Source: Oscillospiraceae bacterium (GTDB lineage: Bacteria > Bacillota > Clostridia > Oscillospirales > Acutalibacteraceae). Taken from it: DNA of 17,022 bases. The stretch spans positions 1-17,022 of the forward strand of contig CACXFE010000067.1 of the NCBI GenBank assembly GCA_902766855.1, in the 5' to 3' direction. This document shows, one piece after another, positions 4,879 through 12,677 of the stretch (within the stretch, counting starts at the first letter, position 1; each line of letters starts with the position of its first letter). The notes under the pieces were generated by a model, which was not told the origin of the DNA, did no database searches, and was given only the letters and a program-made list of their open reading frames with translations. A program made the position numbers and the translations under genes.

Positions 4879-7506
4879 ATGAAATGGACTTCGCTGAACG
4901 ATTTACGGGAACAGTATCTTTCTTTTTTTGAATCCAAAGGGCATTTGCGCCTGAAAAGTTTTTCGCTGGTTCCCAATAACGATAAATCGCTGCTGTTGAT
5001 CAATTCCGGCATGGCGCCGATGAAGAAATTTTTTACCGGGGAGGTTACGCCGCCTTCGGTGCGGGTAACTACCTGCCAGAAGTGCATTCGCACGCCTGAC
5101 CTTGAACGGGTAGGGCATACCGCGCGGCACGGCACTTATTTTGAAATGCTGGGCAATTTCTCCTTCGGGGATTATTTCAAAGAGCAAGCCATCGAATGGG
5201 CATGGGAATTTCTCACCAAAACGCTTGAAATCCCGGCGGATCTGCTTTGGCCTTCTGTGTATGAGAAGGATGACGAGGCGTATGCCATCTGGCGGGATAA
5301 GATCGGTGTGGACGAGCGTCATATCGTGCGGCTCGGCAAGGAAGATAACTTCTGGGAACACGGCACCGGCCCCTGCGGCCCTTGCAGTGAGATCTATTTT
5401 GATCGCGGCGAAAAGTACGGTTGCGGCAAGCCGGATTGTAAACCCGGTTGTGATTGCGATCGCTATATGGAAATTTGGAACAATGTGTTCTCCCAGTTCA
5501 ACAACATGGGGGACGGGACTTATACCGAACTGGAACATAAAAATATTGATACCGGCATGGGGCTTGAACGGCTTGCCTGCGTCATGCAGGGAGTCGATAA
5601 TATGTTCGAGGTGGATACCATCCGCAACATTCTCAACAAAGTGTGCGAATTTGCCGGCAAAACCTACGGCGAAAACGCCGCACATGATATTTCTATCCGC
5701 GCGGTGACCGATCATATCCGCGCTTCCACCTTTATGATCAGTGACGGGATCATCCCTTCGAACGAAGGCAGAGGATATGTTCTGCGGCGCATTATCCGCC
5801 GGGCGGCACGGCACGGGAAGTTGATCGGGATCGACCGTCCGTTCCTTGCGGAGTTATGCGATTCGGTGATCGCCGAAAACAAAGCAGGGTATCCCGAACT
5901 GGTGGAGAAACAGGTTCTGATCAAAAAAGTGATCTCCAATGAAGAAAATAATTTCAACAAAACCATCAATCAGGGGCTGGAACTGCTGAACGGATTGACC
6001 GCGAACGGTGGGGTTTTATCCGGGGAAGACGCTTTTAAACTGTACGACACATACGGTTTCCCGCTGGATCTGACCAAGGATATTCTGGCGGAAAAGAATA
6101 TGACGGTGGATGAAGAAACCTTCAAAGAATTGATGGAAAAACAGCGGCAACTTGCCCGTTCTTCCCGCAAATCGGCCGACGCCGAGAGTTGGAAGAGCGA
6201 CGGGATCTCTTTCGATGACATTCCGGCAACGGTGTTTTTGGGCTATACGGCGGATGCTTGCGAAGCCAAAGTGCTGGACATTGTGGCGGAAGGGGAGCAT
6301 ACCGTGGCGGCCAACGCCGGAACCAAGGCTATGCTGGTACTGGATCAAACCGTGTTTTATGCCGAAAGCGGCGGTCAGGTAGGGGATACCGGCGTGATCA
6401 CCTGCGGCGACGCGGAGTTTGCCGTTTCCGATACCAAGAAAACCGCGGGGGGCGTTTTCACCCATTACGGCACAGTGATCAAAGGCACTGTGACGACTGA
6501 AGCGACGGCTCACGCCGCGATCGACGGCGCCCGCCGGAACGCGATCCGCCGGAATCATACGGCCGCTCACCTGCTGCAAGCGGGGTTGCGTCAAGTACTC
6601 GGCACCCATGTAGAGCAGGCGGGGCAATTTGTGAATGAACATGCCGTTCGGTTTGACTTTACGCATTTTTCCGCTTTGACCGGGCAGGAACTCGAAGCGG
6701 TGGAAGGCTTTGTAAACGATGCGATTTTAAGCGGTATTGAGGTGAAAAACACCGAAATGCCGATCGCGGAAGCCCGCGCCCTCGGGGCGATGGCGCTTTT
6801 CGGCGAGAAATACGGCGATGTGGTGCGTGTGGTGGATGTGCCGGGGCGTTCGATCGAACTTTGCGGCGGCACGCACATCAGCAATACCGCGAAGATCGGG
6901 TTGTTCCATATTGTGTCGGAATCCAGCGTGGCGGCGGGTGTTCGCCGGATCGAGGCGGTGACCGGCTACAATCTGTTGGATATGATCCGCAGCGATAAGC
7001 AGTTGATTGCGGACACGGCGGAAGCCATGAAACTGGCTTCTCCGCGCGATCTTGCACAGCGCGCGGCACAACTTGCCGCCGAACTGCGCGAAACCCAACG
7101 CCAGTTGGAAAAGGCCGAAGCCAAACTGGCTTCCGGTAAGACTGACGCCCTGCTTGCGGGCGCAACAGAACAAAACGGCATACGGATCATTTCCGCCAAG
7201 ATGGAAAATGCCACAGCGGACGAACTGCGCAAAACGGCTGACGCAATCAAAGCCGATCACGGGGATGTGATCGCGGTGCTGGCGGCACAGGCGGGCGATA
7301 AGGTTACATTCTGCGCCGTGTGCGGGAAAGACGCGGTGGCCAAAGGCGCACACGCGGGCAACCTGGTAAGGGAAGTTGCCAAAATCGCGGGCGGTAACGG
7401 CGGCGGCAAGCCGGATCTTGCCATGGCCGGCGGAAAAGACACGGCAAAAACGGAAGAGGCGCTTGCGCAGGTGCTTGCGCTTGCCGGCGCGCAGATCGGA
7501 GGATAA
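4879..7506 (+). CDS. alaS: Alanine--tRNA ligase
   Basis: An 875-residue class II aminoacyl-tRNA synthetase, the usual full length. It charges tRNA-Ala and edits Ser and Gly mischarging. In order: the aminoacylation core from residue 1 (MKWTSLNDLREQYLSFFESKGH, then NSGMAPMKKFFTGE and CQKCIRTPDLERVGHTARHGTYFEMLGNFSFGDYF), the cysteine-rich insert GCGKPDCKPGCDCDR at 181-195 common in Clostridia, motif 3 around GRGYVLRRIIRRAARHGK, an editing domain with zinc-type ligands H560 and H564 (HTAAH) and C662 and H666 (CGGTH), and a C-terminal coiled coil plus DHHA1 domain ending in the GGNGGGKPDLAMAGG region. ATG 4879 is chosen over ATG 4867 because MKWTSL matches family N-termini and AAGGA touches the earlier ATG. 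First gene of an operon with HIT and PRTase. Confidence 0.97.
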   Translation: MKWTSLNDLREQYLSFFESKGHLRLKSFSLVPNNDKSLLLINSGMAPMKKFFTGEVTPPSVRVTTCQKCIRTPDLERVGHTARHGTYFEMLGNFSFGDYFKEQAIEWAWEFLTKTLEIPADLLWPSVYEKDDEAYAIWRDKIGVDERHIVRLGKEDNFWEHGTGPCGPCSEIYFDRGEKYGCGKPDCKPGCDCDRYMEIWNNVFSQFNNMGDGTYTELEHKNIDTGMGLERLACVMQGVDNMFEVDTIRNILNKVCEFAGKTYGENAAHDISIRAVTDHIRASTFMISDGIIPSNEGRGYVLRRIIRRAARHGKLIGIDRPFLAELCDSVIAENKAGYPELVEKQVLIKKVISNEENNFNKTINQGLELLNGLTANGGVLSGEDAFKLYDTYGFPLDLTKDILAEKNMTVDEETFKELMEKQRQLARSSRKSADAESWKSDGISFDDIPATVFLGYTADACEAKVLDIVAEGEHTVAANAGTKAMLVLDQTVFYAESGGQVGDTGVITCGDAEFAVSDTKKTAGGVFTHYGTVIKGTVTTEATAHAAIDGARRNAIRRNHTAAHLLQAGLRQVLGTHVEQAGQFVNEHAVRFDFTHFSALTGQELEAVEGFVNDAILSGIEVKNTEMPIAEARALGAMALFGEKYGDVVRVVDVPGRSIELCGGTHISNTAKIGLFHIVSESSVAAGVRRIEAVTGYNLLDMIRSDKQLIADTAEAMKLASPRDLAQRAAQLAAELRETQRQLEKAEAKLASGKTDALLAGATEQNGIRIISAKMENATADELRKTADAIKADHGDVIAVLAAQAGDKVTFCAVCGKDAVAKGAHAGNLVREVAKIAGGNGGGKPDLAMAGGKDTAKTEEALAQVLALAGAQIGG

Positions 7507-7510
7507 AAGA

Positions 7511-7852
7511 ATGGCGGATTGTTTATTCTGCAAAATTGCAGCAGGGGAGATCCCAAGCACCAAAATATACGAGGATGAGGCGGTATTGGCTTTTGCGGAT
7601 ATTGACCCGCAGGCGCCGTTTCATGCCATTGTGATTCCGAAAAAACACATCGGCTCGGCGGATGAAATCACTGCGGAAAACAGTGTGGAAGTTGCGCGGG
7701 TGTTTGAAGCGATCGCCAAGATCGCAAAGCAGGAAAATCTTGAAAAGGGCTACCGAGTCGTCAATAATTGCGGGGAAGACGGGGGACAAACCGTCCACCA
7801 TATCCATTTTCATCTGCTGGCCCGCCGGAATCTTGCTTGGCCGCCGGGCTGA
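7511..7852 (+). CDS. HIT family protein, HinT-type nucleotide phosphoramidase/hydrolase
   Basis: A 113-residue cytosolic histidine-triad protein of the Hint branch. Such enzymes cleave AMP-lysine-type phosphoramidates and can release acyl-AMP made by aminoacyl-tRNA synthetases, which suits its place behind alaS. Seen: CxxC at C4 and C7 with H46 (structural zinc in many bacterial members), FADIDPQAPFHAIVIPKKHI at 28-47, and the triad HHIHFHLL at 96-103, so H97, H99 and H101, followed by the family C-terminus NLAWPPG. The ATG at 7511 has GGAGG spanning the alaS end and lies four bases past the alaS stop; the same frame is open upstream inside alaS but lacks family similarity there. Confidence 0.95.
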   Translation: MADCLFCKIAAGEIPSTKIYEDEAVLAFADIDPQAPFHAIVIPKKHIGSADEITAENSVEVARVFEAIAKIAKQENLEKGYRVVNNCGEDGGQTVHHIHFHLLARRNLAWPPG

Positions 7853-7891
7853 CGGGTGACAAAACGATCATATCATACAGGAGGAATTCAG

Positions 7892-8431
7892 ATGTCGGAA
7901 TACTATACGATGAAAATTGCCGGGCTTGAAAGAAAACTGGAAAAGTTCCCGGTCAACGAAGGATTGGATATTGCCGCTTTTATTATTTTCGGCGATGTGG
8001 AATTAACAGTGGCGGGCTGTGCGGAATTGCTTCAAAAGGTGCCGGAATTCGATGTGATCATCACGCCGGAGGCCAAGAGCATACCGATCGCGTATGAAAT
8101 GGCGCGCCAAAGCGGAAAACCGTATGTCATTGCGCGAAAAGGCATCAAAGTGTATATGCGGGATCCGCTGGATGTGCGCGTGAATTCCATTACCACCCAG
8201 CATGAACAGCATCTCTATCTCGGCGCTTCGGAAATCGATTTGCTGAAAGGCAAAAAAGTGTTGATTGTAGATGATGTGATCAGCACAGGGGAATCCCTTG
8301 CCGCTACGCGTGAACTCGTGAAAGAAGCGGGCGGGATCGAAGCGGCGGCCTGTGCCTTTTTGGCGGAAGGTGACGCCGCGGATCGCAAGGATATTCTTTT
8401 CCTCGAAAAACTGCCGTTGTTCTTTAAATAA
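7892..8431 (+). CDS. Phosphoribosyltransferase family protein (adenine PRTase-like)
   Basis: A 179-residue type I phosphoribosyltransferase. The PRPP-binding loop VLIVDDVISTGES occupies residues 123-135, and the core sequence ITPEAKSIPIAYEMARQSGKPYVIARKG at 57-84 is typical of adenine phosphoribosyltransferase-like proteins that salvage purine bases using PRPP. This subgroup, with an N-terminal YYTMKIAGLERKL and C-terminal FLEKLPLF, is widespread in Clostridia and usually annotated apt-like; the exact base is not proven from sequence. ATG 7892 follows CAGGAGG at good spacing, 39 bases after the HIT stop, so it is probably the last gene of the alaS operon. Confidence 0.87.
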   Translation: MSEYYTMKIAGLERKLEKFPVNEGLDIAAFIIFGDVELTVAGCAELLQKVPEFDVIITPEAKSIPIAYEMARQSGKPYVIARKGIKVYMRDPLDVRVNSITTQHEQHLYLGASEIDLLKGKKVLIVDDVISTGESLAATRELVKEAGGIEAAACAFLAEGDAADRKDILFLEKLPLFFK

Positions 8432-8440
8432 TCGGAAAGG

Positions 8441-8472
8441 AAGGCTGTCGCGTTTGGCGGCGGCTTTCGTTT
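8441..8472 (+). terminator. Probable terminator of the alaS-HIT-PRTase operon
   Basis: AAGGCTGTCGC (8441-8451) can pair with GCGGCGGCTTT (8457-8467) using three G-U pairs around a 5-base loop, followed by CGTTTTA. The 11-bp stem and short T-run suggest a moderate terminator 10 bases after the phosphoribosyltransferase stop. Wobble pairs and the interrupted T-run lower confidence. Confidence 0.5.
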
Positions 8473-8486
8473 TACGGGGGGCTTTG

Positions 8487-9596
8487 ATGAAACGGAAACC
8501 TTTATGGCTGAAATGGGTATGGTGTGCGATCCCGGCAGTGGCGGCCATTCTGCTGTATTTGATTTTACCGCATTTTCCGCGCGTGGCGGAATACGGCTTC
8601 ACCCGGGCGATTTTCCGTGTGATCGGCCTGCCTTTGGAATGGCTGATGTCGGTTTTTCCTTTTTCCGTTGCCGAAGCGGTGGTGATTTCGGCGGCGCCCG
8701 CACTGCTTCTTTTGCTGGCGGTTTGGATTGCCCGCATCATCAAAAGCCCTGCCCGCGGGAAAACGGCTGAGCGGGGCGTGCGGTTTGTGGCTTGGTGCGT
8801 ATCCTTGGCGATGCTGCTTTATATGGTGATGCACGGCGCCAATTATGACCGGCTTTCGGCAGCGGAATTGCTTGCTTTGCCTGATCGTGTTTACACGGCG
8901 GAAGACCTGTATTCCGTCACTGCCGATTTGGCCCAAAAAGCCTCTGCCGCAAGGGAAAAACTGCCGGAAGATGAAAACGGCTGCGCGGCCTTAACGGTGA
9001 CGCAGGAGGAATTGCTTTTGCTGGCAAACGATTGTTATCGCCCGTTGCAGGAACGCTATCCTTTTATGATCACGGGGGTTTGGCAGGTGAAATCGGTGGC
9101 GCTTTCTCACTTATGGTCTTACACCGGTTTTACCGGGGTGTATTGCCCGTGGCTCGGAGAATCCAGTATCAATACCGATGTGCCGGTGTATGAATTCGGG
9201 CATACCGCCACTCATGAGATCGCCCACACGATGGGATTTGCCAAAGAAAACGAGGCGAACTTTTTGGGTTGGCTCGCCTGTGCGGAAAGCGGGCAGCCGG
9301 ATTATGTGTATTCCGGCCATTTGCAGGCATATATTTATTGCGGCAATGCGCTTTATAAAGCGGATAAGGAATTGTGGCGTCAAGCCGCTTCCAACTGCTC
9401 GGAAGGCGTTTGGAGGGATCTGAAAAACCGGAACGCCTATTGGAAACAGTTTGAGGGAGAAGTGCAGGAAAGTTCCCAAAAATTCAACGATTCCTTTATC
9501 AAAGCAAACGGCGTGGCCAGCGGTACTCTCAGTTATAATCAAATGGTGGAATTGATGCTCCGATGGTACGATCAACAGGGATTTTTCGGGCGCTGA
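8487..9596 (+). CDS. DUF3810-like membrane protein with zinc-protease motif
   Basis: A 369-residue membrane protein. Three hydrophobic segments at about 11-29, 62-84 and 98-117 anchor a large C-terminal domain that is probably extracytoplasmic. That domain carries HTATHEIAHTMGF, with H243, E244 and H247 forming an HExxH site, and downstream acidic residues E254 and E256 (KENEANFLGWLA) that could give the third zinc ligand as in gluzincin-type peptidases. The layout, with TGVYCPWLGESSINTDVP before the motif, fits the DUF3810 family, whose substrate is unknown. ATG 8487 has a GGGGGG ribosome binding site 5 bases upstream; the upstream open frame overlaps the phosphoribosyltransferase and is not coding. 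It seems separate from both neighbours. Peptidase activity is inferred from the motif only. Confidence 0.82.
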   Translation: MKRKPLWLKWVWCAIPAVAAILLYLILPHFPRVAEYGFTRAIFRVIGLPLEWLMSVFPFSVAEAVVISAAPALLLLLAVWIARIIKSPARGKTAERGVRFVAWCVSLAMLLYMVMHGANYDRLSAAELLALPDRVYTAEDLYSVTADLAQKASAAREKLPEDENGCAALTVTQEELLLLANDCYRPLQERYPFMITGVWQVKSVALSHLWSYTGFTGVYCPWLGESSINTDVPVYEFGHTATHEIAHTMGFAKENEANFLGWLACAESGQPDYVYSGHLQAYIYCGNALYKADKELWRQAASNCSEGVWRDLKNRNAYWKQFEGEVQESSQKFNDSFIKANGVASGTLSYNQMVELMLRWYDQQGFFGR

Positions 9597-9700
9597 CGGC
9601 TTGACTTGAATAACTTTCGTCATATTGGCTAAAATTGTCTTTTTATATTTTGTCACTGTAATGATTTTGTAACTTTTTTATGACTTTTACAGAATATCTC

Positions 9701-9729
9701 TTGCAAAATCTTGCTGAATTGTGTAAAAT
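9701..9729 (+). promoter_or_regulatory. Predicted sigma-A promoter for the regulator-ftsEX-M23 operon
   Basis: TTGCAA (9701-9706), a 17-base spacer and TAAAAT (9724-9729) give a good sigma-A match in an AT-rich spacer. The start would be near 9736. A weaker alternative, TTGAAT-18-TAAAAT, lies at 9606-9635. The rest of the 9597-9770 spacer shows AT-rich runs and loose inverted repeats but no gene. Confidence 0.7.
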
Positions 9730-9731
9730 AA

Positions 9732-9750
9732 ATAAGTAATATTATCTTAT
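9732..9750. promoter_or_regulatory. AT-rich inverted repeat at the predicted transcription start
   Basis: ATAAG (9732-9736) and CTTAT (9746-9750) flank the near-palindromic TAATATTAT. It covers the predicted start site of the PucR-like gene and could be an autoregulatory operator. The arms are short and AT-rich, so chance is possible. Confidence 0.3.
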
Positions 9751-9770
9751 ATTAAGGGGATGTTTCAAGT

Positions 9771-10847
9771 ATGGCAAATCGCTTGTTTCAAGGTGTGATT
9801 CATCAGATGAAGGATGCGATCGACCGCCCGTTCGGCGTGATTGATGAAAACTTTACGGTGATCGCAAGCAGCGAACTTGGCAGGATCGGTGAAACGGTGG
9901 CGGCATTTTCCGTTCCGCTGAATGATGTTTATGTGAACGACGGTTTTACATATCGCAGCCTCGGCTCTACTCAGGGGGCCAATTATGTGGCTTTTGTGGA
10001 GGGCGATGATATGTTGGCCGCTAAATATGCTTCGGTGTTGGCGGTTTCTTTTGCCAATATCAAATATTATTATGACGAAAAGTATGATCGCGGCAATTTC
10101 ATTAAAAACATTATTCTGGACAATATTTTGCCGGGCGATATTTATTTAAAAGCCCGCGAATTGTATTTTAACAGCGATGTTTCCCGCACGGTGATCCTGA
10201 TCCGTGCGATTGATACGCATGATGTTTCGGTGTACGATGTGATACAGAATCTTTTCCCGGATAAATCCAAGGATTTTGTCATCAATATCAACGAAACAGA
10301 CATTGCCATCGTGAAAGAAACCAAGGGCGAAATTGATTCGAAAACGATCGAAAAACTGGCTTCTACCGTGGCGGATACCATTTCGGGTGAGTTCTATGTG
10401 CATGTGGTTATCGGCATCGGCAGCACGGTCGGCAATTTGAAAGACCTGGCGCGTTCCTTCAAAGAAGCACAGGCGGCGCTGGAAGTCGGGAAGGTGTTCG
10501 ATACCGAGAAAACCATTATTTCGTACGATAATCTCGGGATCGCCCGCCTGATCTATCAACTGCCCACCACCTTGTGCGAAACCTTCTTGAAAGAAGTGTT
10601 CAAGCGCGGCTCGATCGAAAGCCTCGATCAGGAAACCTTGTTCACGATCCAGCGGTTCTTTGAGAATAATCTGAATGTTTCCGAAACATCGAGGAAACTG
10701 TTTGTTCACCGCAATACGCTGGTGTATCGCCTGGAAAAGATCAAAAAGATCACCGGGCTTGATTTGCGTGAGTTTGACCATGCGATTATTTTCAAAATTG
10801 CGCTGATGGTCAATAAATATTTAAAGAGCAATCCGATTAAGTACTAA
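9771..10847 (+). CDS. PucR/CdaR-type helix-turn-helix regulator
   Basis: A 358-residue cytoplasmic regulator. The C-terminal 70 or so residues form the PucR-type helix-turn-helix (TLFTIQRFFENNLNVSETSRKLFVHRNTLVYRLEKIKKITGLDLREFDHAI), with the hallmark VHRNTLVYRL recognition stretch. The middle part, about 110-270, resembles the degenerate GGDEF-like domain of CdaR proteins (FVHVVIGIGSTVGNLKDLARSFKEAQAALEVGKVF). The N-terminal 110 residues (RPFGVIDENFTVIASSELGRIGE) look like a small ligand-sensing domain of PAS or roadblock style; this is a guess from pattern. Relatives control purine or sugar-diacid use, but here the next genes, after 27 bases, are ftsE and ftsX, so its target may be cell-division or wall functions, including its own promoter. 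AAGGGGA precedes the ATG by 11 bases. Confidence 0.85.
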   Translation: MANRLFQGVIHQMKDAIDRPFGVIDENFTVIASSELGRIGETVAAFSVPLNDVYVNDGFTYRSLGSTQGANYVAFVEGDDMLAAKYASVLAVSFANIKYYYDEKYDRGNFIKNIILDNILPGDIYLKARELYFNSDVSRTVILIRAIDTHDVSVYDVIQNLFPDKSKDFVININETDIAIVKETKGEIDSKTIEKLASTVADTISGEFYVHVVIGIGSTVGNLKDLARSFKEAQAALEVGKVFDTEKTIISYDNLGIARLIYQLPTTLCETFLKEVFKRGSIESLDQETLFTIQRFFENNLNVSETSRKLFVHRNTLVYRLEKIKKITGLDLREFDHAIIFKIALMVNKYLKSNPIKY

Positions 10848-10874
10848 TTTTTTGAAAGAGTGAATGAATTACAA

Positions 10875-11597
10875 ATGGCAGAAGTTTTCACCGAAAACGC
10901 AGGAGATCTGGCCGCACGCCCCATTATTGAGTTCCGCGGTGTCTGCAAGACCTATCCCAGCGGAACGCACGCGCTTGAAGATATTAACATCAGGATCGGC
11001 AGTGGGGAGTTTGTGTTTGTGGTCGGATCGTCCGGCGCCGGCAAAAGTACTTTTATGAAACTGATTATGCGGGAAGAAAAGGCCAATACCGGGCTGATCA
11101 CCGTGAACGGTTTTAATCTTTCGAAAATGCGCCGCAGTCAGGTGCCGATGCTTCGCCGCACGATGGGAATCGTGTTTCAGGACTTTCGTTTGATCCCGAA
11201 CATGAATGTATTTGAAAATGTGGCGTTTGCCATGCATGTGATCGGGGCGGACAGGCGCACCATTCGAAGGGAAGTTTCCAACGCGTTGTCCAAAGTAGGG
11301 CTTGGCAACAAGGCGCGCTCCATGCCGGCCGAATTATCCGGCGGCGAACAGCAGCGCGTGGGGTTGGCAAGGGCGTTGGTCAATAAGCCCGATCTGATCA
11401 TTGCGGATGAACCGACCGGCAATGTTGACCCGAATATGTCTTACGATATTGTATCGTTGTTGACGGAGATCAACAAACGCGGAACCACCATTCTGATGGT
11501 CACGCACGATCATAATTTGGTGCGCGATTTTCACCACCGTGTGATCATGCTTGACAGCGGCAGGATCGTGGCGGATAATGCCGGAGGTGAGTTCTGA
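10875..11597 (+). CDS. ftsE: Cell division ATP-binding protein FtsE
   Basis: A 240-residue ABC ATPase that, with FtsX, couples ATP hydrolysis to activation of peptidoglycan hydrolases at the septum. Walker A GSSGAGKS is at 51-58, Q-loop Q102 in IVFQDFRLIP, signature LSGGEQQ at 154-160, Walker B LIIADEP at 174-180 with E179, and switch H211 in MVTHDH. The family core starts at IIEFRGVCKTYPSGTHAL, so there are about 16 extra N-terminal residues. Start is uncertain: ATG 10875 is preferred, but in-frame GTG 10860 is possible; neither has a strong ribosome binding site (GAAAGAGTG is nearest), suggesting coupling to the preceding regulator gene. The stop overlaps the ftsX start in TGATG. Confidence 0.95.
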   Translation: MAEVFTENAGDLAARPIIEFRGVCKTYPSGTHALEDINIRIGSGEFVFVVGSSGAGKSTFMKLIMREEKANTGLITVNGFNLSKMRRSQVPMLRRTMGIVFQDFRLIPNMNVFENVAFAMHVIGADRRTIRREVSNALSKVGLGNKARSMPAELSGGEQQRVGLARALVNKPDLIIADEPTGNVDPNMSYDIVSLLTEINKRGTTILMVTHDHNLVRDFHHRVIMLDSGRIVADNAGGEF

Positions 11598-12667
11598 TGA
11601 AATTAAGAAGCGTTCGTTACCTCACCGCCGAAGGCGTGAAAAACACTTGGGTCAATCGCTTGATGTCGCTGGCTTCCATCGGTGTTCTGGTGGCGTGTAT
11701 GGTTATTATCGGGTTGGCGCTTTTGATTTCCGCCAATGTGAATAAAGCAATCGGCCGGTTGGAACAGCAGAATGTCATCATGGCCTATATGAAGGATTAC
11801 AACTGGGCGTTATACGGTGAGAAAGAAGAAAGTACCCCGGAAGAAGTGCAAACTTCTTCCCAAAGCACTTCTTCCGAAACCACCGAATCCGAACCGGCGG
11901 AGCAGGAAAAGCCGGATCAAAACGGCATCAAACCAAGCGATTATGTGATCCATAACGAAGAAGAGGGCAAGGCCCTTTGCGATCAGATCGCCAAACTGGA
12001 CAATGTGCAGTCGGTAGAATATATTTCCAGTGAAGCAGGGCTTGAAAGCGTCAAGGTTTCTATGCTGGAAGGGCAGGAAAGTTATTTCACTTTCCTGAAT
12101 GAAGAATACGGCAATCCCATGTCTGCCGCCGCGAAGGTGACGATGAAGGACATGGCGTTATTCAGTCAAACCGTGAAAGCCATAGAAGGGCTGGACGGAA
12201 TTGATGTCATTCAATCACAGAGTGATCTTGCCGATAAAATTACCGCGATCAAGCGGGGGATCGGCGTGGCAGGTTTTTGGATCATCGCGATTTTGATGGT
12301 GATTTCGCTGGTGATCGTTTCCAATACCATTCGGGTGACCATGTATAACCGCAAACTGGAAATCAGCATCATGAAGGCGGTTGGTGCAACCGATTGGTTC
12401 GTGCGGGTTCCCTTTATCGTGGAAGGAATGATGATCGGGCTTCTGTCAGCCTTGATTGCGGAAGGTTTGCTTTACTTCTGCTACCGCGTGGCGACCGAAA
12501 CCATCATTTCCACCCTCGGCACCAGTGATATTGTGCATTACCGCGATATGGCGCTTCAATTATTGCTGATCTTTATCGGCATTGGTATTTTTGCGGGTGT
12601 GATCGGGAGTTTTATTATGATCAGAAAGTATCTGCGGCGTGAGGGCAGTGAGTTCACTGCCATTTAA
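11597..12667 (+). CDS. ftsX: Cell division permease-like protein FtsX, with enlarged outer loop
   Basis: A 356-residue four-TM protein: segments at about 22-45, 222-243, 272-294 and 319-342, with a large extracytoplasmic loop between the first two and a short one between the last two. This is the FtsX fold, which passes the FtsE ATPase cycle to a secreted wall hydrolase. Motifs LEISIMKAVGATDWFVRVPFIVEG at 254-277 are typical of the family. The outer loop carries an unusual 45-residue stretch at about 72-116 rich in Glu, Ser, Thr, Pro and Gln, which makes the protein roughly 50 residues longer than common FtsX. GGAGGTGA precedes the ATG, which overlaps the ftsE stop by one base. The M23 peptidase gene follows after 10 bases and is the likely partner. 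Confidence 0.95.
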   Translation: MKLRSVRYLTAEGVKNTWVNRLMSLASIGVLVACMVIIGLALLISANVNKAIGRLEQQNVIMAYMKDYNWALYGEKEESTPEEVQTSSQSTSSETTESEPAEQEKPDQNGIKPSDYVIHNEEEGKALCDQIAKLDNVQSVEYISSEAGLESVKVSMLEGQESYFTFLNEEYGNPMSAAAKVTMKDMALFSQTVKAIEGLDGIDVIQSQSDLADKITAIKRGIGVAGFWIIAILMVISLVIVSNTIRVTMYNRKLEISIMKAVGATDWFVRVPFIVEGMMIGLLSALIAEGLLYFCYRVATETIISTLGTSDIVHYRDMALQLLLIFIGIGIFAGVIGSFIMIRKYLRREGSEFTAI

Positions 12668-12677
12668 GGAGGGCATC

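Noticed and set aside
4903..5814. A 303-codon open frame on the minus strand inside alaS
   Set aside because: It lies wholly antisense to the well-supported alaS gene, has no ribosome binding site of note and no recognisable protein features; it is a shadow of the coding strand.
6727..7563. A 278-codon open frame on the minus strand across the end of alaS
   Set aside because: Antisense to the editing and DHHA1 regions of alaS and to the start of the HIT gene; the composition is that of a reverse-complement shadow.
8003..8743. A 246-codon open frame on the minus strand across the phosphoribosyltransferase and DUF3810-like genes
   Set aside because: Antisense to two genes with clear motifs and crossing a probable terminator; no family features.
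9606..9635. Second promoter TTGAAT-18-TAAAAT before the PucR-like gene
   Set aside because: Weaker -35 match and 18-base spacing, more than 130 bases from the start codon; AT-rich DNA gives such matches by chance.
9594..9652. Terminator after the DUF3810-like gene
   Set aside because: TGACG/CGTCA arms are only 5 bp with a loop of about 19 bases, and the T-rich run is too far from the stem.
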